Shown here in pieces: positions 39,963 through 42,680 of a DNA stretch of 42,680 bases. Numbering within the stretch: the first letter of the stretch is position 1; the number at the start of each line of letters is the position of its first letter. The stretch comes from Proteus myxofaciens ATCC 19692. Its GTDB lineage: Bacteria; Pseudomonadota; Gammaproteobacteria; Enterobacterales; Enterobacteriaceae. The translations under genes and the position numbers were made by a program. The notes beneath the pieces were generated by a model. The model was not told the DNA's origin. It saw only the letters and a list, made by a program, of their open reading frames with translations, and did no database searches. The DNA lies in contig NZ_LXEN01000109.1 in the NCBI RefSeq assembly GCF_001654855.1, positions 1-42,680 of the forward strand, written 5' to 3'.

Positions 39963-40724
39963 TCAAAAGTTATATTTCAAGCTATATACAACACCATCCT
40001 GTAAGAAATCTTCTCCTAATTTATTGTGGGCGTAGCGGTACTGAACTCCAGTCGTGATTGAGTCGGTTGCATGCCACCAAAATGCGATAGCACCATTTAT
40101 CCCATTACGGCCACCATTGCCATAGTTTTTATCACGATCGAATTCCATTTCGTGCCAGTTTGTTATGCTAAACTTTTGATTTTTAACATTAAAATCATAT
40201 CCTGCAACCCAGCCAACAACATAACCGTTATTTCCTGAATAAAAAGTTTGGTCAACATAATGAAGCGCGACAAAGGGTTTAAACCATAAATTTTGGAAAA
40301 ATGTGTTATAGCCAATACCATAAAGCGTATTTACCTCATGAAAATTGCCACCATATTCTTTCGATGGCAGTGACCATGTGCCATAAACATGTCCATAAAG
40401 GTTAAAACCACTTTCTGCTAAATAAATGCGAGTCGTTGTTTTAAGTGTATAGCGCTGATTATGTCCAGGTTCTGTTTTTCTACGATTAAAGGGATTTTCT
40501 AAATCAAAAAAGCCATAAAACTCACCCCATGAAAAATTAGCACCACCTTCAAGCTCTAGATAGGCGAAGTCATCTTTATGGGATGAGTTTCCTGATTTAT
40601 GCGTTGTGTGAGAGGTCCAATCAAGGTAGTTGATGCTGGTATTAGCAAATCCGCCTAAGTAATCTGCATGGGCTGATAAGGCAAATGTACTGGCAATGAA
40701 GAGAAGAGCAGTTTTCTTGACCAT
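39963..40724 (-). CDS. Tsx/OmpK-family nucleoside-specific outer membrane channel
   Basis: Predicted 12-stranded beta-barrel porin of the Tsx/OmpK family, which in E. coli passes nucleosides. 253 residues. Signal peptide MVKKTALLFIASTFALSAHA with cleavage before DYLGG. The mature protein has alternating amphipathic strands, many aromatic residues (SWGEFYGFFDLENPF near residue 65; FQNLWFKPFVALHYVDQTFY near residue 142; FSITNWHEMEFDRD near residue 185) and the C-terminal Phe of outer membrane proteins (VYSLKYNF). It is shorter than E. coli Tsx (about 290 residues) and sits next to cyoA rather than between secF and nrdR, so it may be a paralogue closer to OmpK. The symbol is left empty for that reason. 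Confidence 0.85.
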   Translation of the reverse strand: MVKKTALLFIASTFALSAHADYLGGFANTSINYLDWTSHTTHKSGNSSHKDDFAYLELEGGANFSWGEFYGFFDLENPFNRRKTEPGHNQRYTLKTTTRIYLAESGFNLYGHVYGTWSLPSKEYGGNFHEVNTLYGIGYNTFFQNLWFKPFVALHYVDQTFYSGNNGYVVGWVAGYDFNVKNQKFSITNWHEMEFDRDKNYGNGGRNGINGAIAFWWHATDSITTGVQYRYAHNKLGEDFLQDGVVYSLKYNF

Positions 40725-41046
40725 AAAGTATCTTTAAGTTTAGTGATTGATTATAAAAGAACATAAATTAAGTTTTATTACTTGTTTAAAATTATAGTTT
40801 ATTTAAACAGTCATTGTAGTTAATTATATTGAATTTATGATCAATTTCTAGAATTTTGATCCGAATTTAGAATATCGGAATTTTAGTATTGTTTAGTTTC
40901 TTTTTATAGTTTTTATAAGTTATGGTATTTTTTTATTGAATAAGATGTATTTTCTTCAATAAAAATAATGGAAAAAGATGTTTTGTGTTATTGCGGATTG
41001 TTGGCAAGAAAAATACCTCACGACACCACCATTAAGGGGTAGTATC
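40725..41046. other. Upstream region between the Tsx-like gene and dbpA
   Basis: 322 bp without a gene, containing two divergent promoters. An 8-bp inverted repeat TGTTTAAA-N11-TTTAAACA (40783-40809) lies 59-85 bp upstream of the Tsx-like start and could be an operator. Four copies of GAATTT occur at 40831, 40851, 40863 and 40878. Confidence 0.5.
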
Positions 41047-41112
41047 ATGGCAGGAATTTTGTTTTTCACTTTACCCTTTATTTGGAATTTTTATTGTGAC
41101 TTCATTTGCTGA
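41047..41112 (+). CDS. Short hydrophobic ORF overlapping the dbpA start (possible leader peptide)
   Basis: Twenty-one codons, MAGILFFTLPFIWNFYCDFI then C and stop, one frame shifted from dbpA. AAGGGGT lies a few bases before its ATG and is a stronger ribosome binding site than the one before the dbpA GTG. Its stop codon is 14 bases inside dbpA, so ribosomes ending here could reinitiate at dbpA. The peptide is almost entirely hydrophobic and could be a small membrane protein. No known family recognised; it may be chance. Confidence 0.35.
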   Translation: MAGILFFTLPFIWNFYCDFIC

Positions 41113-42469
41113 ACTTAATGCGCTTCCTGCTGAACAACTGGCTAATCTTAATGAATTAGGCTATTTAACTATGACTCCAATTCAAGAAGCTGCACTGCCT
41201 GCTATTCTTGAAGGAAAAGATGTTCGAGCTCAGGCAAAAACAGGAAGTGGCAAAACAGCAGCTTTCGGATTAGGATTGTTGCAACATATCGATGCGAAAC
41301 AATTTAATACGCAATCTTTAATATTGTGTCCAACAAGAGAGCTTGCTGATCAGGTCGCGAATGAATTACGTCGCCTTGCTCGTTATCTACCCAATATTAA
41401 GGTATTAACACTTTGTGGTGGGATTCCTTTTAGCATTCAGCGTGATTCTCTTATCCATGCTGCACATATTATTGTTGCGACACCGGGTAGATTGCTAGAT
41501 CACCTTAAAAAAGAAACTGTCACATTAGATGATGTGAAAACACTCGTTCTTGATGAAGCAGATAGAATGCTTGATATGGGCTTTTTTGATGATATCAATG
41601 ACATCATTTCTCGTATGCCAACAGAACGTCAAACACTTTTATTCTCAGCAACTTGGCCTAATGAAATTGCAAAAATAAGTCGTCAAATTCAAAAAAATCC
41701 TATTGCTATTGAAACCGATACGGTTGATGAACTACCTGCGGTAGAACAACAATTTTATGAAATTTCGCGTTATGGAAAAATGGGCTTATTACAAAAGCTG
41801 TTAAGTCGTGAGCAACCTGCGTCATGCGTTGTTTTTTGTAATACAAAAAGAGATTGCCAAGATGTTTATGAAGCATTGACTGAAAGTAAGCAAAGTGTAC
41901 TCGCATTACATGGCGATATGGAACAGCGAGAAAGAGATCAAACGCTTATTCGGTTTGCTAACGGAAGTTGTCGTGTATTAGTTGCCACTGATGTTGCTGC
42001 GCGTGGGTTAGATATTAAAGCGTTAGAAATGGTCATTAACTATGAATTATCATGGGATCCTGAGGTTCATGTTCACCGCATAGGTCGTACAGCAAGAGCG
42101 GGAGAAAGTGGGTTAGCAATTAGCTTTTGCGCACCAGAAGAAATTCAACGCGCAAATGCGTTAGAAGAAATGCTTAATATCAAATTAAATTGGTTACCAG
42201 TACCTACTGGATTAACAATTATCCCACTAGAAGCCACTATGGCAACCCTTTGTATTGATGGCGGCAAGAAAGCCAAAATGCGTCCTGGTGATATTCTAGG
42301 CGCATTGACTGGCGATATGGGATTAAATGGAGCTGATATTGGTAAAATTCTGATTAACCAAACCCATGCTTATGTCGCTGTTAAACAATCTATTGCTAAA
42401 CAGGCTTTGAAACAATTGCAACAAGGTAAAATTAAAGGCAAATCAGTGAAAGTGAGACTATTTAGATAA
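41096..42469 (+). CDS. dbpA: DbpA DEAD-box RNA helicase
   Basis: ATP-dependent helicase that acts on hairpin 92 of 23S rRNA during late 50S assembly. 457 residues, the E. coli length; GTG start at 41096 agrees with E. coli MTAFSTLN. Q motif LGYLTMTPIQEAALP near residue 22, motif I AKTGSGKTAAFG near residue 46, PTRELADQV, TPGRLLDHL, DEAD at VLDEADRMLDMGF near residue 152, SAT near residue 185, VATDVAARGLDIK near residue 300, HRIGRTARAG near residue 328. The C-terminal RNA-binding domain (about 380-457) has MATLCIDGGKKAKMRPGDIL and gives rRNA specificity. A strong terminator follows. Confidence 0.97.
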   Translation: MTSFAELNALPAEQLANLNELGYLTMTPIQEAALPAILEGKDVRAQAKTGSGKTAAFGLGLLQHIDAKQFNTQSLILCPTRELADQVANELRRLARYLPNIKVLTLCGGIPFSIQRDSLIHAAHIIVATPGRLLDHLKKETVTLDDVKTLVLDEADRMLDMGFFDDINDIISRMPTERQTLLFSATWPNEIAKISRQIQKNPIAIETDTVDELPAVEQQFYEISRYGKMGLLQKLLSREQPASCVVFCNTKRDCQDVYEALTESKQSVLALHGDMEQRERDQTLIRFANGSCRVLVATDVAARGLDIKALEMVINYELSWDPEVHVHRIGRTARAGESGLAISFCAPEEIQRANALEEMLNIKLNWLPVPTGLTIIPLEATMATLCIDGGKKAKMRPGDILGALTGDMGLNGADIGKILINQTHAYVAVKQSIAKQALKQLQQGKIKGKSVKVRLFR

Positions 42470-42520
42470 TCTGCATTTACTTTAATCATTGATAAACTTG
42501 ATAAAATAAGTCAGCAAATA

Positions 42521-42550
42521 AAAAATCCCATGTCATTACATGGGATTTTT
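42521..42550. terminator. Bidirectional terminator after dbpA
   Basis: Perfect 13-bp stem AAAAATCCCATGT / ACATGGGATTTTT with a CATT loop, T-run on the plus strand and A-run on the other side, between dbpA and a convergent gene. Confidence 0.93.
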
Positions 42551-42601
42551 TATTGCGTAGTTTATAGTGTTAAATAAGTGTTCTTCTTAAGAAATAAGCT
42601 A

Positions 42602-42680
42602 TTAATATTCTGTCTTTTTCAGTGCTAAATAATCAAGTAGCGTACCAAATACTAGAGAAATAGCACCAACAATAACACCG
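42602..42680 (-). CDS. C-terminal end of an unidentified membrane protein (partial)
   Basis: Minus-strand frame open to the window edge and ending in TAA at 42602. The 25 visible residues begin GVIVGAISLVFGTLLDYLAL and end KKTEY, a hydrophobic helix followed by a short charged tail, typical of the end of a multi-pass inner-membrane protein. The terminator at 42521-42550 fits its 3' end. I do not recognise the family from this fragment. Confidence 0.6.
   Translation of the reverse strand, partial: GVIVGAISLVFGTLLDYLALKKTEY

Overview
The window looks like a chromosomal segment of a low-GC gammaproteobacterium of the order Enterobacterales. The best fit is Proteus or a close relative in the Morganellaceae. 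Three things point there: protein similarity to E. coli counterparts is very high, the intergenic DNA is strongly AT-rich, and an orphan regulator carries the SQQQxSRYE-type helix-turn-helix motif known from the Proteus MrpJ family. The species is inferred, not proven. The gene order follows the E. coli phoR-brnQ ... cyo region almost gene for gene, with a few accessory substitutions.

Layout. 1-2.9 kb: the 3' part of phoR and the branched-chain amino acid carrier brnQ. 2.9-7.6 kb: an accessory stretch with a HipB-like repressor next to an apparent HipA remnant, periplasmic gamma-glutamyltranspeptidase (ggt), a very AT-rich stretch with the lone MrpJ-like regulator, and a 2-Cys peroxiredoxin. 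7.9-14.3 kb: acpH facing queA, then tgt, yajC, secD and secF (queuosine tRNA modification and Sec accessory translocase). 14.4-18.3 kb: nrdR, ribD, ribH, nusB, thiL (regulation of ribonucleotide reductase, riboflavin, antitermination, thiamine). 18.4-25.9 kb: a segment replacing the pgpA-yajO interval of E. coli, with yjdM, a VapBC toxin-antitoxin pair and a complete ribose operon rbsDACBKR. 26-34.5 kb: dxs-ispA-xseB, thiI, panE-yajL, yajQ and yajR. 34.7-39.5 kb: cyoABCDE, the cytochrome bo3 quinol oxidase. 40-42.7 kb: a Tsx/OmpK-family porin, the RNA helicase dbpA, and the last codons of an unidentified membrane protein.

How the parts work together. The rbs operon is self-contained: importer RbsACB, pyranase RbsD, kinase RbsK and repressor RbsR. 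Two perfect RbsR-type operators and a CRP-like site lie around its promoter. Dxs and IspA act in isoprenoid synthesis; Dxs product also feeds thiamine synthesis, which involves the neighbouring ThiI and ThiL. CyoE makes heme O for the CyoAB oxidase from farnesyl diphosphate, the product of IspA.

The most interesting structure is at 19.08-19.93 kb. A VapBC cassette sits exactly at the 3' end of rbsR, between two 25-bp direct repeats (24/25 identical) that lie 810 bp apart. The distal copy encodes a second, in-frame rbsR-like C-terminus. This looks like insertion of a toxin-antitoxin module at a gene end, with replacement of the gene's tail. Other points worth checking are the decayed hipBA locus with twin operators 41 bp apart, a rho-independent terminator with no assigned gene plus a Fur-box-like sequence upstream of cyoA, a 21-codon ORF with a strong ribosome binding site overlapping the dbpA start, and a structured rbsB-rbsK intercistronic element. 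No CRISPR array, rRNA, tRNA, transposase or prophage gene was recognised.
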